From DATFDN01 sp963818885 (GTDB lineage Bacteria; Pseudomonadota; Alphaproteobacteria; Acetobacterales; Acetobacteraceae): 64,000 nt of DNA. Below the pieces are notes generated by a model that did no database searches, was not told the DNA's origin, and was given only the letters and a program-made list of their open reading frames with translations. The stretch is taken from contig CAWFTP010000006.1 in the NCBI GenBank assembly GCA_963818885.1, positions 620,001 through 684,000 of the forward strand. The letters run 5' to 3'. This document shows, in pieces, positions 35,807-44,414 of the stretch. The translations under genes were made by a program, and so were the position numbers. How positions within the stretch are numbered: the stretch's first letter is position 1; each line of letters starts with the position of its first letter.

Positions 35807-37040
35807 TCAGGGGGTGAGGATAGCCTGCGCGGCGCGCCGGCCCGACCTGATCGCACCTTCGATCGTCGCCGGCAACCCGGTCGCGGTCCAGTCTCCGGCG
35901 AGAACCAGGTTGGCGAGCCCGATGCGCGGCCCGGGGCGGCGGCGCTCCTGCTCGGCGGTCGCGGCGAAGGTGGCGCGCTTCTCCTTTACCACGCGCCAGG
36001 GCGGCAGCTCAGTCACGGGACGCGCAAGCGCCGCGCAGACCTCCGGCCAGACGGTTTCCGCCAGCGTCTCGGTGGGCGTGTCGAGCAGCCGGTGGGCGGC
36101 GCTGATGGTCACCGAGACATGCCCCTCCTTCACGAACACCCATTCGGCGGTGCCCCCGATAAGCCCGGTGAAGCCGGCCGGTCCGGGATCGGCATCGAGC
36201 CGGAAATGCAGGTTCACGATCGCCTCGAATGCATCGGGCGCGGTCAGCCCGGGCAGCAGGTCAGTCGCGATCCAGGGCGGCACGGCGAGCACGACCGACT
36301 CCTCCGGGCCAAGGGTAACGCCATCCAATGCGATGACGCGCGAGCCGCTGACGGTCAGCGAGGCGACGCGCCGCCCGAAATGAACCGTAGCGTCGCGCGC
36401 CGACAGGTAGGCGAGGGCGGGATCGACGAAGATCGCCGACAGCCCTGCACGGGGAAACCGCGGCAGGCAGGCTGCGCCACCCTGCATCAGCGTCTCCCGC
36501 ACGACGGCGCCCAACAGGCGGGCAAGACCCGAATCGGGCTGGGTATTCAGCGCGGCAACCGCAAGCGGCGCGATCAGCCGATCGTACAGTGGTCCCGCGT
36601 GGCACTGCCTCAGCGACGCTGCGGTCATCGCTCACAAAGCGCAGAGCGAGCAGGCGCAGGTAATCGACCGGCCCGGTGCCGGGGATCCGGCGGCTCGCCA
36701 CTCCAATCCACCAGGGGACCCGGCCACGGTTCGGACGCACCGTCCAGCGCGCGCCTGAGGAAAGATCGAGAAACGGGAACAGCGGCTCCTCCGGCCCGCC
36801 GAGGCCGTCGGTGCCGCCGACCTGTGCGAGGTAGGCGAACGCCGCATGATTGCCGCCGAGCAGCAGGTGGTTGCCATTGTCGATAGTCAGCCCGAGCGCA
36901 CGGTCGTGGTACGAGCGGCAACGCCCCCCCGCCGCCGGCCCCGCCTCGTAGACCGTGACTGCCCGCCCTGCCTCGATCAGCGAGAGCGCCGCCGCGAGTC
37001 CGGCCAGCCCGGCGCCGATGACATGCACGCGCGCGCTCAT
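35807..37040 (-). CDS. hpnE: Hydroxysqualene dehydroxylase (one frame break)
   Basis: FAD-dependent amine-oxidase-fold enzyme that completes squalene synthesis from hydroxysqualene in the HpnCDE route. N-terminus VHVIGAGLAGLAAALSLIEAG (FAD loop) and GGRCRSYHD; the conserved LAVAALNTQPDSGLARLLGAV and the C-terminal AGDWTATGLPATIEGAIRSG are typical. The frame breaks near 36600 in a GACCAC context; one surplus base explains it. hpnC and hpnD are not upstream here, where instead a small CACC protein and sahR lie. Transcribed with shc and hpnG. Confidence 0.9.
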
Positions 37041-37080
37041 GCCGCGGCAGTGCCTGCGAAGGGCAGGGGGGTCAACCGCG

Positions 37081-37419
37081 TCAACCCAATCGAAACCGCG
37101 CCTTCGTCACCATATCCCCGTTTAGTGCATCCAGCACCGCCCGCCTCCCCGCGCTTGTGCGCGTGACCGCGACAACGCCTTCCAAGGGCGACCCGCCGCG
37201 AGCATGGGTCAGGAACAGCCGTGTCAGCGCCTCGGCCGCCGGGCGCCGGGGGACGCAGCAGGCGCAGCCCACGGGGTGTCCCGCAGCCGGGCCGGGCACG
37301 AAATACGCGATCGGGCCGGTCCCCGGCCCGTCTGGCGCACCCTCGATCAGCAGCGCACAGCCGTCACCGGCCTCCTCGCGGGAGCCGAAGCGAACGGGAA
37401 TGCGTGGGTCGCCAGCCAT
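37081..37419 (-). CDS. Conserved small protein with CACC motif, unknown function
   Basis: A 112-residue protein with a Cys cluster, HPVGCACCVPRRPAAEALTRLF, in the middle, and an ending (LNGDMVTKARFRLG) like that of nucleotide-binding accessory proteins. CxCC is the sequence pattern of the CobW/COG0523 GTPase metal site (CxCC), but no GTPase domain is present here. The start lies 42 bases from the sahR start in the opposite direction, with the SahR-like palindrome between, so both may answer to the same regulator. The gene could also be the first member of the hpnE-shc-hpnG transcript. Family not recognised. Confidence 0.55.
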   Translation of the reverse strand: MAGDPRIPVRFGSREEAGDGCALLIEGAPDGPGTGPIAYFVPGPAAGHPVGCACCVPRRPAAEALTRLFLTHARGGSPLEGVVAVTRTSAGRRAVLDALNGDMVTKARFRLG

Positions 37420-37430
37420 GATCCACTAGA

Positions 37431-37448
37431 CATAAAGATATCCTTATG
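37431..37448. promoter_or_regulatory. Palindromic operator, probable SahR/ArsR binding site
   Basis: CATAAAGATATCCTTATG is an 18-bp imperfect palindrome (8 of 9 positions match between halves), AT-rich in a very GC-rich setting, placed between divergent starts. ArsR-type SahR regulators of methionine genes bind similar palindromes and release them with S-adenosylhomocysteine. It would control both the sahR-metH transcript and the divergent CACC gene. Confidence 0.6.
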
Positions 37449-37460
37449 CCATGGGAAGCC

Positions 37461-38420
37461 ATGGACCGCCTCCTCCTCGCATTGCGCGCCGCCGCCGAGC
37501 CGACACGGCTCCGGCTACTCGCCCTGGCGGGGCGCGGTGCCTTCTGCGTCACCGAGTTCACTGAAATCCTCGACCAGTCCCAACCGCGCCTGTCGCGCCA
37601 CCTGAAGCTGCTCTGCGACTCGGGCCTGCTGGAGCGGGTGAGGGAAGGGGCCAATGTCTGGTTCGCCGTTCCCGCCGGAGAGGCAGGCGCGCTGTCGCGG
37701 GACCTGATTGCACGCCTTCCAGGCGAGGATCCGCTGCTAGAGGCCGACCGACGCCAAGCCGCTCGGGTCCTCGCGGAACGCGCCCGCGTCGCCTCCGATC
37801 GGTTCCGCCGCCAGGGTGCGGACTGGGACGAGATGCGCGCGCTCGACCTGCCGGCAGGTGCGGTCGAGACGGCGCTGGCCGCGCTCGTGCCCGGTCGGAC
37901 AGGCCGGTTACTCGACATCGGGACCGGGACCGGGCGCGTGCTCGAACTGCTCGGCCCGCGCGTGACCGAAGGCGTGGGGATCGACGCAAGCAAGGCGATG
38001 CTGGCGCTCGCCCGCGCCCGTCTCGCGCGTGCCGGGCTGCCGCACTGCTCTGTGCGCCTGGCTGACATGTACCGTCTGCCGGCGCAGGACGCCTCGTTCG
38101 ACGTAGTGGTCCTGCAGATGGTGCTGCACTACGCCGAGCAGCCCGACGCGGTGCTGGCGGAGGCCGCCCGCGTGCTGCGCCCCGGCGGCGCGCTGATCGT
38201 CGTCGATCTGGGCGAGCATTCCCGCGCCGATTTGTGCGGGCGGCTCGCCCATCGCTGGCCCGGCTTCGCCGATCCCGCGATGGCGGGTCTGATGAACGAG
38301 GCCGGGGTGGCGCCGGGTAGGCCGCTCCCTATCCATGACGGCGCGCTGCCGATCCGCCTGTGGCCGGCCACGCGTACCGGCGCGCCCGTGAACCGTCTTC
38401 CTGAACTCGTCGCGCTCTAA
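37461..38420 (+). CDS. ArsR-family regulator fused to SAM/SAH-binding methyltransferase domain (SahR-like)
   Basis: A 319-residue two-domain regulator. The ArsR winged helix is at the N-terminus (RAAAEPTRLRLLALAG, then QPRLSRHLKLLCDSGLLERVREG). The methyltransferase-like domain has LLDIGTGTGRVLELL, VGIDASKAMLALAR and VLQMVLHYAEQPDAVL. In the SahR family this C-terminal domain senses S-adenosylhomocysteine and the protein represses metH, metF or ahcY. I choose the ATG at 37461, preceded by GGGAAG; the earlier ATG at 37446 lies inside the operator. It precedes metH by 9 bases, matching that role. Confidence 0.87.
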   Translation: MDRLLLALRAAAEPTRLRLLALAGRGAFCVTEFTEILDQSQPRLSRHLKLLCDSGLLERVREGANVWFAVPAGEAGALSRDLIARLPGEDPLLEADRRQAARVLAERARVASDRFRRQGADWDEMRALDLPAGAVETALAALVPGRTGRLLDIGTGTGRVLELLGPRVTEGVGIDASKAMLALARARLARAGLPHCSVRLADMYRLPAQDASFDVVVLQMVLHYAEQPDAVLAEAARVLRPGGALIVVDLGEHSRADLCGRLAHRWPGFADPAMAGLMNEAGVAPGRPLPIHDGALPIRLWPATRTGAPVNRLPELVAL

Positions 38421-38429
38421 GGAACCGGC

Positions 38430-41400
38430 ATGTCCCGTCCCCATCTCCTCGATGTCCTTCGCGAGCGTGTCCTGCTGTGCGATGGGGCGATGGGCACCCG
38501 CACGCAGGCGCTGACCCTCGACATCGAGCGCGACTATTGGGGGCACGAGAACTGCACGGACATCCTGACCCTCTCGCGCCCCGACCTCGTGCGCGACATC
38601 CATCGCGGCTATTTCGAAGCCGGCGCCGACATGGTGGAGACCAACAGCTTCGGCGCCTCGCCGGTCACGCTGGGCGAGTTCGGCATCGCCGACAAGGCGT
38701 TCGAGATCAACAAGCGTGCGGGCGAACTGGCGCGGGAGGCGGCCGAGCAGTTCGCCGATGGACGGCATCGCTGGGTGCTCGGCAGCATCGGGCCGGGCAC
38801 CAAGCTGCCGACCCTGGGTGCGATCGCCTACGACGCGCTGGAGGCGGCGCTCGCCGAACAATGCCGGGGCCTGATCGCGGGCGGGGTCGACGCGATCCTG
38901 ATCGAGACCTGCCAGGACCCGCTGCAGATCAAGGCCGCGGTCAACGGCATGAAGATCGCCCGCACGGAAGCCAACACCGACACGCCGGCTTTCGTGCAGG
39001 TGACGGTGGAGACCACCGGCACGCTGCTGGTGGGCCCGGACATCGGCGCCGCCGCTACCATCGTGCATGCTCTCGACGTGGCCCTGATGGGCCTGAACTG
39101 CGCCACCGGCCCGCAGGAGATGGCCGAGCATCTGCGCTTTCTCTCGCAAAACTGGCCCGGCCTGCTTTCGATCCAACCCAATGCGGGTTTGCCGGAGCTT
39201 GTCGACGGCCACACCCGCTATCCGCTGAGTGCCGCCGATCTCGCGACCTGGCTTGAGCGCTTCGTCGCCGAGGACGGGGTGAACCTGATCGGCGGCTGCT
39301 GCGGGACCGACATCGCGCATATCGCGGCGCTCGACGCGATGCTGCGGCGCCATGGCGAGCCGCGCCCCACGCCGGTCGAGCGGCGTTGGGTCTGGGTGCC
39401 CTCGGTCGCCTCGCTCTATCAGTCCGTGGCGCTGCGCCAGGAGAACGCGTTCTTCGCCATCGGCGAGCGCTGCAACGCCAATGGCTCCAAGCGTTGGCGG
39501 GAGCTGCAGGAGAAGAACGACTGGGACGGCTGCGTCGGCATGGGCCGCGAGCAGGCGACAGAGGGATCGAACGCGCTCGACGTCTGCACCGCCTTCGTCG
39601 GCCGCGACGAAACCTACGAGATGGACGAGGTGATCCGCCGCTTCACCGGGTCGGTCAACGCGCCATTGGTGATCGACAGCACCGAGACGCCGGTCATCGA
39701 GGCGGCGCTGAAGCTGCACGGCGGCAAGCCGATCATCAACTCGATCAATTTCGAGGACGGCGAGAAGCACGCCATCGATCGGCTCCATCTCGCGCGGCGC
39801 TTCGGCACCGGGGTGATCGCGCTGACCATCGACGAGGAGGGAATGGCCAAGACCGCGGAGCGCAAGCTCGCGGTCGCCGAGCGGCTGGTGGATTTCGCCT
39901 GCAACCGCTTCGGCCTGCCGCAATCGGATTTGCTGATCGACCCGCTGACCTTCACCATCGCCACCGGTAACGAGGACGATCGCAAGCTCGGCCAGTGGAC
40001 ATTGGAAGGGATTGCGGCGATCCGGGCCAGGTTCCCCGACATCCAAATCATCCTGGGCCTCTCGAACATCAGTTTCGGACTGAATCCTGCGGCGCGCGCC
40101 GTGCTGAACTCGGTCTTCCTGGATCACGCGGTGCGCGCGGGCATGACGGGCGCGATCGTGCACGCCTCCAAGATCCGTCCCTTGCATCTGATCGCGCCGG
40201 AGGAGGTGGAGGTCGCCGAGGATCTCATCTTTGATCGTCGACGCGAGGGCTACGATCCGCTGCAACGCCTGCTCGAGATGTTCGCCGACCGCAAGGCGGC
40301 CGACGCGACCAAGCGGCGCGTGGCCGAGACGGCCGAGGAGCGGCTGAAGGACCGCATTGTCGACGGCGACCGCAAGGGGCTGACAGACGACCTGGCGGCC
40401 GCGCTCAAGACCCTGCCGCCGCTTTCGATCATCAACGACGTGCTGCTGGACGGGATGAAGGTGGTAGGCGAGCTGTTCGGTGCCGGCAAGATGCAGCTTC
40501 CTTTCGTGCTGCAGAGCGCGGAGACGATGAAGGCCGCCGTCGCCTATCTGGAGCCGTTCATGGAACGGGTGGAGGGCCAGGAGAAGGGCACGATCGTGCT
40601 CGCGACGGTGCGCGGCGACGTGCACGACATCGGCAAGAACCTCGTCGACATCATCCTCACCAACAATGGCTACCGCGTCGTCAATCTCGGCATCAAGGTG
40701 CCGCTCGCCGACATGCTTGCGGCGGCGCGCGAGAACCGGGCGCACGCGATCGGCATGTCCGGTCTGCTGGTGAAATCGACCGTGGTGATGCGCGAGAACC
40801 TCGAGGAGATGACCCGCCAGGGGCTCGAATTGCCAGTGATGCTGGGCGGCGCGGCGCTGACCCGCGGCTATGTGGAGGACGATTGCGTCCGCGCCTATGC
40901 GTGCGGGCGCGTCGCCTATGCGCGCGACGCGTTCGACGGCCTGCACCTGATGGACAAGGTGATGGGCAACGGGTTCGACGACTATCTCGCGGCGGTGCAG
41001 GCCAAGCGCGTCGGCAAGGCGCGCAACACGGCCCGCACGCTGGGCCAGGCCGACGCCAAGGCGTTCCGCCCGGTCGACGTGCTCGCGGTGCAGGTGCGCA
41101 GGCGGGGGATCACGCGGGGCGTGGAGGCGCCGACGCCGCCGTTCTGGGGCGCGCGCACGCTGGAGGCTTCGCCCAAGGCGATCGTGCCGTTCGTCAACGA
41201 GCGCAGCCTGTATCAATTCCAGTGGGGGTTCCGGAAGCAGGGCCGGTCACTCGACGACTTCCTCGGCTGGGCGAAGCAGGAGCTGCGCCCGGTGATGAAG
41301 CGAATGCTCGCGCTCTGCGAGAAGGAGGACATCCTGCATCCGCGCGCCGCCTACGGGTATTGGAAGGCGGCAGGGCAGGGGAACGATCTGATCCTGTTCG

Positions 41401-41915
41401 AGCCGGACGGCACCACGGAGGTCGCGCGCTTCTCTCTGCCGCGCCAGCCGAAGGAGGACGGCGAGTGCATCGCCGACTTCTTCCGCGACGTCGACGACGA
41501 GGAGCGCGACGTGATTGGCCTGCAGGTCGTCACCATGGGGCAGACGGCGTCCGAGACCGCGCGCGCCTGGTTCGAGGATAATCGCTACCAGGACTACCTC
41601 TACTTGCACGGCCTTTCGGTGGAGATGGCCGAGGCGATGGCGGAATACGTCCACAAGCGCATCCGCGCCGAGCTTGGCTTTGCCGCCGAGGACGACCGCG
41701 ACATGGAGAAGATGCTGAGCCAGAGCTACCGCGGCTCGCGCTATTCGTTCGGCTATCCCGCCTGCCCGAATTTGGAGGACCAAACGCAGGTGCTGCGCTT
41801 GCTGGACGCCGAGCGCGTGGGTGTGTCGCTGTCGGAGGAATTCCAGCTTCACCCCGAGCAGTCGACGAGCGCGATCGTCGTCTTGAACCCGCGGGCGAAG
41901 TACTTCTCCGTGTGA
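38430..41915 (+). CDS. metH: Cobalamin-dependent methionine synthase
   Basis: A complete MetH of 1161 residues. It transfers the methyl group of 5-methyltetrahydrofolate to homocysteine via methylcobalamin. Domains in order: homocysteine-binding with zinc Cys pair LIGGCCGTD (about residue 288); pterin-binding (AIGERCNANGSKRW); B12-binding with the cap helices and the cobalt-ligand His of DVHDIGKN (about 732); and the C-terminal reactivation domain (SAM-binding, RGSRYSFGYPACPNLEDQ). All are unbroken. metF, normally next to this gene in related genomes, is absent. It is downstream of and probably repressed by the SahR-like regulator. Confidence 0.97.
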   Translation: MSRPHLLDVLRERVLLCDGAMGTRTQALTLDIERDYWGHENCTDILTLSRPDLVRDIHRGYFEAGADMVETNSFGASPVTLGEFGIADKAFEINKRAGELAREAAEQFADGRHRWVLGSIGPGTKLPTLGAIAYDALEAALAEQCRGLIAGGVDAILIETCQDPLQIKAAVNGMKIARTEANTDTPAFVQVTVETTGTLLVGPDIGAAATIVHALDVALMGLNCATGPQEMAEHLRFLSQNWPGLLSIQPNAGLPELVDGHTRYPLSAADLATWLERFVAEDGVNLIGGCCGTDIAHIAALDAMLRRHGEPRPTPVERRWVWVPSVASLYQSVALRQENAFFAIGERCNANGSKRWRELQEKNDWDGCVGMGREQATEGSNALDVCTAFVGRDETYEMDEVIRRFTGSVNAPLVIDSTETPVIEAALKLHGGKPIINSINFEDGEKHAIDRLHLARRFGTGVIALTIDEEGMAKTAERKLAVAERLVDFACNRFGLPQSDLLIDPLTFTIATGNEDDRKLGQWTLEGIAAIRARFPDIQIILGLSNISFGLNPAARAVLNSVFLDHAVRAGMTGAIVHASKIRPLHLIAPEEVEVAEDLIFDRRREGYDPLQRLLEMFADRKAADATKRRVAETAEERLKDRIVDGDRKGLTDDLAAALKTLPPLSIINDVLLDGMKVVGELFGAGKMQLPFVLQSAETMKAAVAYLEPFMERVEGQEKGTIVLATVRGDVHDIGKNLVDIILTNNGYRVVNLGIKVPLADMLAAARENRAHAIGMSGLLVKSTVVMRENLEEMTRQGLELPVMLGGAALTRGYVEDDCVRAYACGRVAYARDAFDGLHLMDKVMGNGFDDYLAAVQAKRVGKARNTARTLGQADAKAFRPVDVLAVQVRRRGITRGVEAPTPPFWGARTLEASPKAIVPFVNERSLYQFQWGFRKQGRSLDDFLGWAKQELRPVMKRMLALCEKEDILHPRAAYGYWKAAGQGNDLILFEPDGTTEVARFSLPRQPKEDGECIADFFRDVDDEERDVIGLQVVTMGQTASETARAWFEDNRYQDYLYLHGLSVEMAEAMAEYVHKRIRAELGFAAEDDRDMEKMLSQSYRGSRYSFGYPACPNLEDQTQVLRLLDAERVGVSLSEEFQLHPEQSTSAIVVLNPRAKYFSV

Positions 41916-41957
41916 CCCTCACCCGCCGCGCCAACGCGCGGCGATGAGAGGCAAAGG

Positions 41958-42031
41958 CGTCATTGCGAGGAGCGCAGCGACGAAGCAATCCCCCGCGGGC
42001 AGGGGATTGCTTCGCTGCGCTCGCAATGACG
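41958..42031. repeat. Dispersed palindromic repeat, family B copy 2
   Basis: GTCATTGCGAGGAGCGCAGC pairs with the complement ending in TCGCAATGAC; the inner arms GAAGCAATCCCC and GGGGATTGCTTC match the copy at 9635-9731. It lies between the convergent metH and msrA genes, the same kind of place as copy 1, supporting a terminator-like role. Confidence 0.87.
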
Positions 42032-42054
42032 CTTCAGGTGCGGAACGCTTGCCT

Positions 42055-42597
42055 TTACTCCGCCGCCGCCCGCTTCAGCCGGTCAGCAAACTTCTTGCGG
42101 AACTTGGCGACCTTCGGCGCCACCACGACCTGACAATAGCCGGACCAAGGGTTGCGCGCGAAATAGTCGTCATGCTCCGTCTCGGCGGGATAGAACGCCT
42201 CGAGCGGCTCGATCTCGGTCGTCAGCGGCGCACCCCAGAGTGGCGCGACTTCAGCCATAACCGATCTCGCCGTGTCACGCTGGGCATCATCATGGGTCAG
42301 GATGATCGAGCGGTATTGCGGCCCGATGTCATTGCCCTGGCGGTCCTTCGTCGTCGGGTCGTGGATCGAGAAGAAGACCCGCAGCAGGTCGGCGTAGCTC
42401 AGCTCCCTGGGATCGAACTCGATCCGCGTCACCTCGGCATGACCGGTATTTCCCGCGCAGACCTGTTCGTAGCTCGGGTCGGCGACGTGGCCGCCGGCAT
42501 AACCGGACTGCACGCGGGTCACTCCGCGCAGATCCTTGAACACCGCCTCCAGGCACCAGAAGCAGCCGCCGCCCAGGGTCGCAAGCTCCGTGCTCAT
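42055..42597 (-). CDS. msrA: Peptide methionine-(S)-sulfoxide reductase
   Basis: A 180-residue repair enzyme reducing methionine-S-sulfoxide in proteins with thioredoxin. The catalytic motif GGCFWCLEAVFKDLRGV carries the nucleophilic Cys, followed by SGYAGGHVADPSYEQVCAGNTGHAEV and FFSIHDPTTKDRQGNDIGPQYRS. The resolving Cys appears in SGYCQVVVAPKV. AGGAG precedes the ATG. It converges with metH; the shared methionine theme may be coincidental. Confidence 0.96.
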   Translation of the reverse strand: MSTELATLGGGCFWCLEAVFKDLRGVTRVQSGYAGGHVADPSYEQVCAGNTGHAEVTRIEFDPRELSYADLLRVFFSIHDPTTKDRQGNDIGPQYRSIILTHDDAQRDTARSVMAEVAPLWGAPLTTEIEPLEAFYPAETEHDDYFARNPWSGYCQVVVAPKVAKFRKKFADRLKRAAAE

Positions 42598-42656
42598 CGC
42601 CTCGCTCCTTCCGCTATGACCCCAACATAGGGAGGCGCGCGCTGGCTTGCACCGGC

Positions 42657-43502
42657 TCAGCCACCCTTGACGCCGCCAGCCGTCAGGCCGGTCAGAATGT
42701 CTCGCTGCATGAACAGCGTCAGCAGCAGGACCGGCGCCGTCACCACCAGTGCCGCGGCAGCGAGCGGGCCCCAGCTCACCTGCTCGAAGGTCAGCATGTT
42801 GTAGACCGCGACCGGCAGGGTGCGCGTCTCGCGATTCGCCAGCACGACGCCGAACAGGAAGTTGTTCCAACTGAAGATGAAGGCCAGGATCGTGGCGACC
42901 GTGATGCCCGGACGCGCGAGCGGCATGGCCACATGGCGGAACGCCTGCCAGATCGTCGCGCCATCCACCAGCGCCGCCTCCTCCAACTCTCCCGGCAGGC
43001 CCTCGAAGAAGCCGATCATGATCCAGACCACGATCGGCACCGTCAGCACGAGGTGGGTGATGATGATCGGCGTCAGCGTGCCCACCAGCCCGAGCCACTG
43101 GAACAGCAGGAACAGCGGAATGAGGTACGACAGGCCGGGCGTCAGCCGGGCGATCAGGATCAGCACGGCGGAGCGGATCGCGCGCGCCTTGGCGATCCCG
43201 TACCCGGCGGGCACGCCGATCGCCAGCGCAAGGGCCGTCGCGCTGACCGAGACGATGAGCGAGTTCACCGTGTAGCTGAGGAAGTCGTTCTCGGCGAACA
43301 CCTTCACGAAATTGGCGAGCGTCGGCGGATGCGGAACGAACACCGGCGGGAAGGCCATGTTGTCGACCTCGTTCTTCAGCGAGAGCGAGAGCATCCATAG
43401 AAAAACGAAAAGGGCCGGCGAGATCAGCGCCAGCACGGCGAGGTACAGTCCGGCGCGGGAGGCGATCCGGCGCAGGCGGCGGCGCGTCACCGGGCGGGTC
43501 AC
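42657..43502 (-). CDS. Sugar-type ABC permease, MalG/UgpE-like
   Basis: Inner-membrane permease of 281 residues with six membrane segments. The EAA loop is EEAALVDGATIWQAFRHVAMPLARPG, and the segment SWNNFLFGVVLANRETRTLPVAV is typical of the second sugar permease. The GTG at 43502 overlaps the previous permease's stop (GTGA), so I prefer it over the ATG at 43538. Last gene of the operon; no ATPase gene follows, and msrA lies 60 bases beyond. Confidence 0.93.
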   Translation of the reverse strand: MTRPVTRRRLRRIASRAGLYLAVLALISPALFVFLWMLSLSLKNEVDNMAFPPVFVPHPPTLANFVKVFAENDFLSYTVNSLIVSVSATALALAIGVPAGYGIAKARAIRSAVLILIARLTPGLSYLIPLFLLFQWLGLVGTLTPIIITHLVLTVPIVVWIMIGFFEGLPGELEEAALVDGATIWQAFRHVAMPLARPGITVATILAFIFSWNNFLFGVVLANRETRTLPVAVYNMLTFEQVSWGPLAAAALVVTAPVLLLTLFMQRDILTGLTAGGVKGG

Positions 43503-44413
43503 TGCCACTTCGCCTGCTGGCGCATGCCGAGCAGGCACAGGCTCACCGCGACGATCAGCACGAAGAACACCAGCGTGACCGCCCCGGCATAGCCGAGCTG
43601 ATAGAAGGCGAAGGCCTGCTGGTAGAGGAAGATGTTGATCGTCTCGCTCGCCGTGCCCGGCCCGCCTCCGGTGATCACGTAGATGATGTCGAAGGACTTC
43701 AGCGCGTCGATCGTCCGGATCACGCCGGCCACAACGATGAATGGCCAGAGCAGGGGCAGGGTGATGTGCCAGAATCTCTGCCAGGGGTTCGCGCCGTCGA
43801 GCTGCGCCGCCTCGTACGGATCAATCGGCAGGCTCGCCAGCCCGCCGAGAACGATGAGCATCACGAGCGGCGTCCACTGCCACGTCTCCACCATGACCAG
43901 GGTGGGGATCACGGTGTCAGGCGCGTAGGTCCAGCTCGACGGCGGCAGACCGAGCGACGTGAGGATATAGTTCAGCACCCCGAGCTGCGGATGGAACATC
44001 ATCGACCAGACCAGCGCGATCGCCACCGGAGTTGCCATCATCGGCAGCACGAAGATCGTGCGCGCCAGGCCGCGCAGCCTGAACCGTTGGTGGAAGCACA
44101 ATGCCGCGGCCACCCCGAGCACCAGCGGCAACGCGACCGCGAGCGCGGCGAAGTAGAGCGTGCGGACCACTGCCCAGCCGAACCGCGCATCCGTCAGCAG
44201 GTGGATGTAGTTGGCGAGCCCGACCCAGCTCACGCCGCCCGCCGGATCCCACGTGTTGAGCGAGATGAAGATCGTGAAGAGCCAGGGGAAGATGATGACC
44301 GCCAGCACCACCGCGGCGGCCGGCAGCGAGAACAGCCAGTAGCGGCGGACGTAGTTGCGCGCCGCCTGCCGTGCCACCGGCACGACGGCGGTCGGAGTCA
44401 GCGTCGTGGACAA
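43499..44413 (-). CDS. Sugar-type ABC permease, MalF/UgpA-like
   Basis: A 304-residue first permease subunit. The N-terminal membrane segment (YWLFSLPAAAVVLAVIIFPWLFTIFIS) is followed by five more; the EAA loop is YEAAQLDGANPWQRFWHITLPLLWP; IYVITGGGPGTASETINIFLYQQAF is the conserved late signature. It starts 2 bases after the binding-protein stop and is coupled to the next permease. Confidence 0.94.
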   Translation of the reverse strand: MSTTLTPTAVVPVARQAARNYVRRYWLFSLPAAAVVLAVIIFPWLFTIFISLNTWDPAGGVSWVGLANYIHLLTDARFGWAVVRTLYFAALAVALPLVLGVAAALCFHQRFRLRGLARTIFVLPMMATPVAIALVWSMMFHPQLGVLNYILTSLGLPPSSWTYAPDTVIPTLVMVETWQWTPLVMLIVLGGLASLPIDPYEAAQLDGANPWQRFWHITLPLLWPFIVVAGVIRTIDALKSFDIIYVITGGGPGTASETINIFLYQQAFAFYQLGYAGAVTLVFFVLIVAVSLCLLGMRQQAKWQ

Positions 44414-44414
44414 G

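Noticed and set aside
37420..38430. Cobalamin or SAM riboswitch upstream of metH
   Set aside because: The leader before sahR is too short and lacks a B12-box or SAM riboswitch core; the palindromic operator explains control.
37908..41216. A 1102-codon open frame antisense to metH
   Set aside because: Arg- and His-rich composition, no family motif, no ribosome binding site, and a fully conserved MetH on the other strand; it is a high-GC shadow frame.
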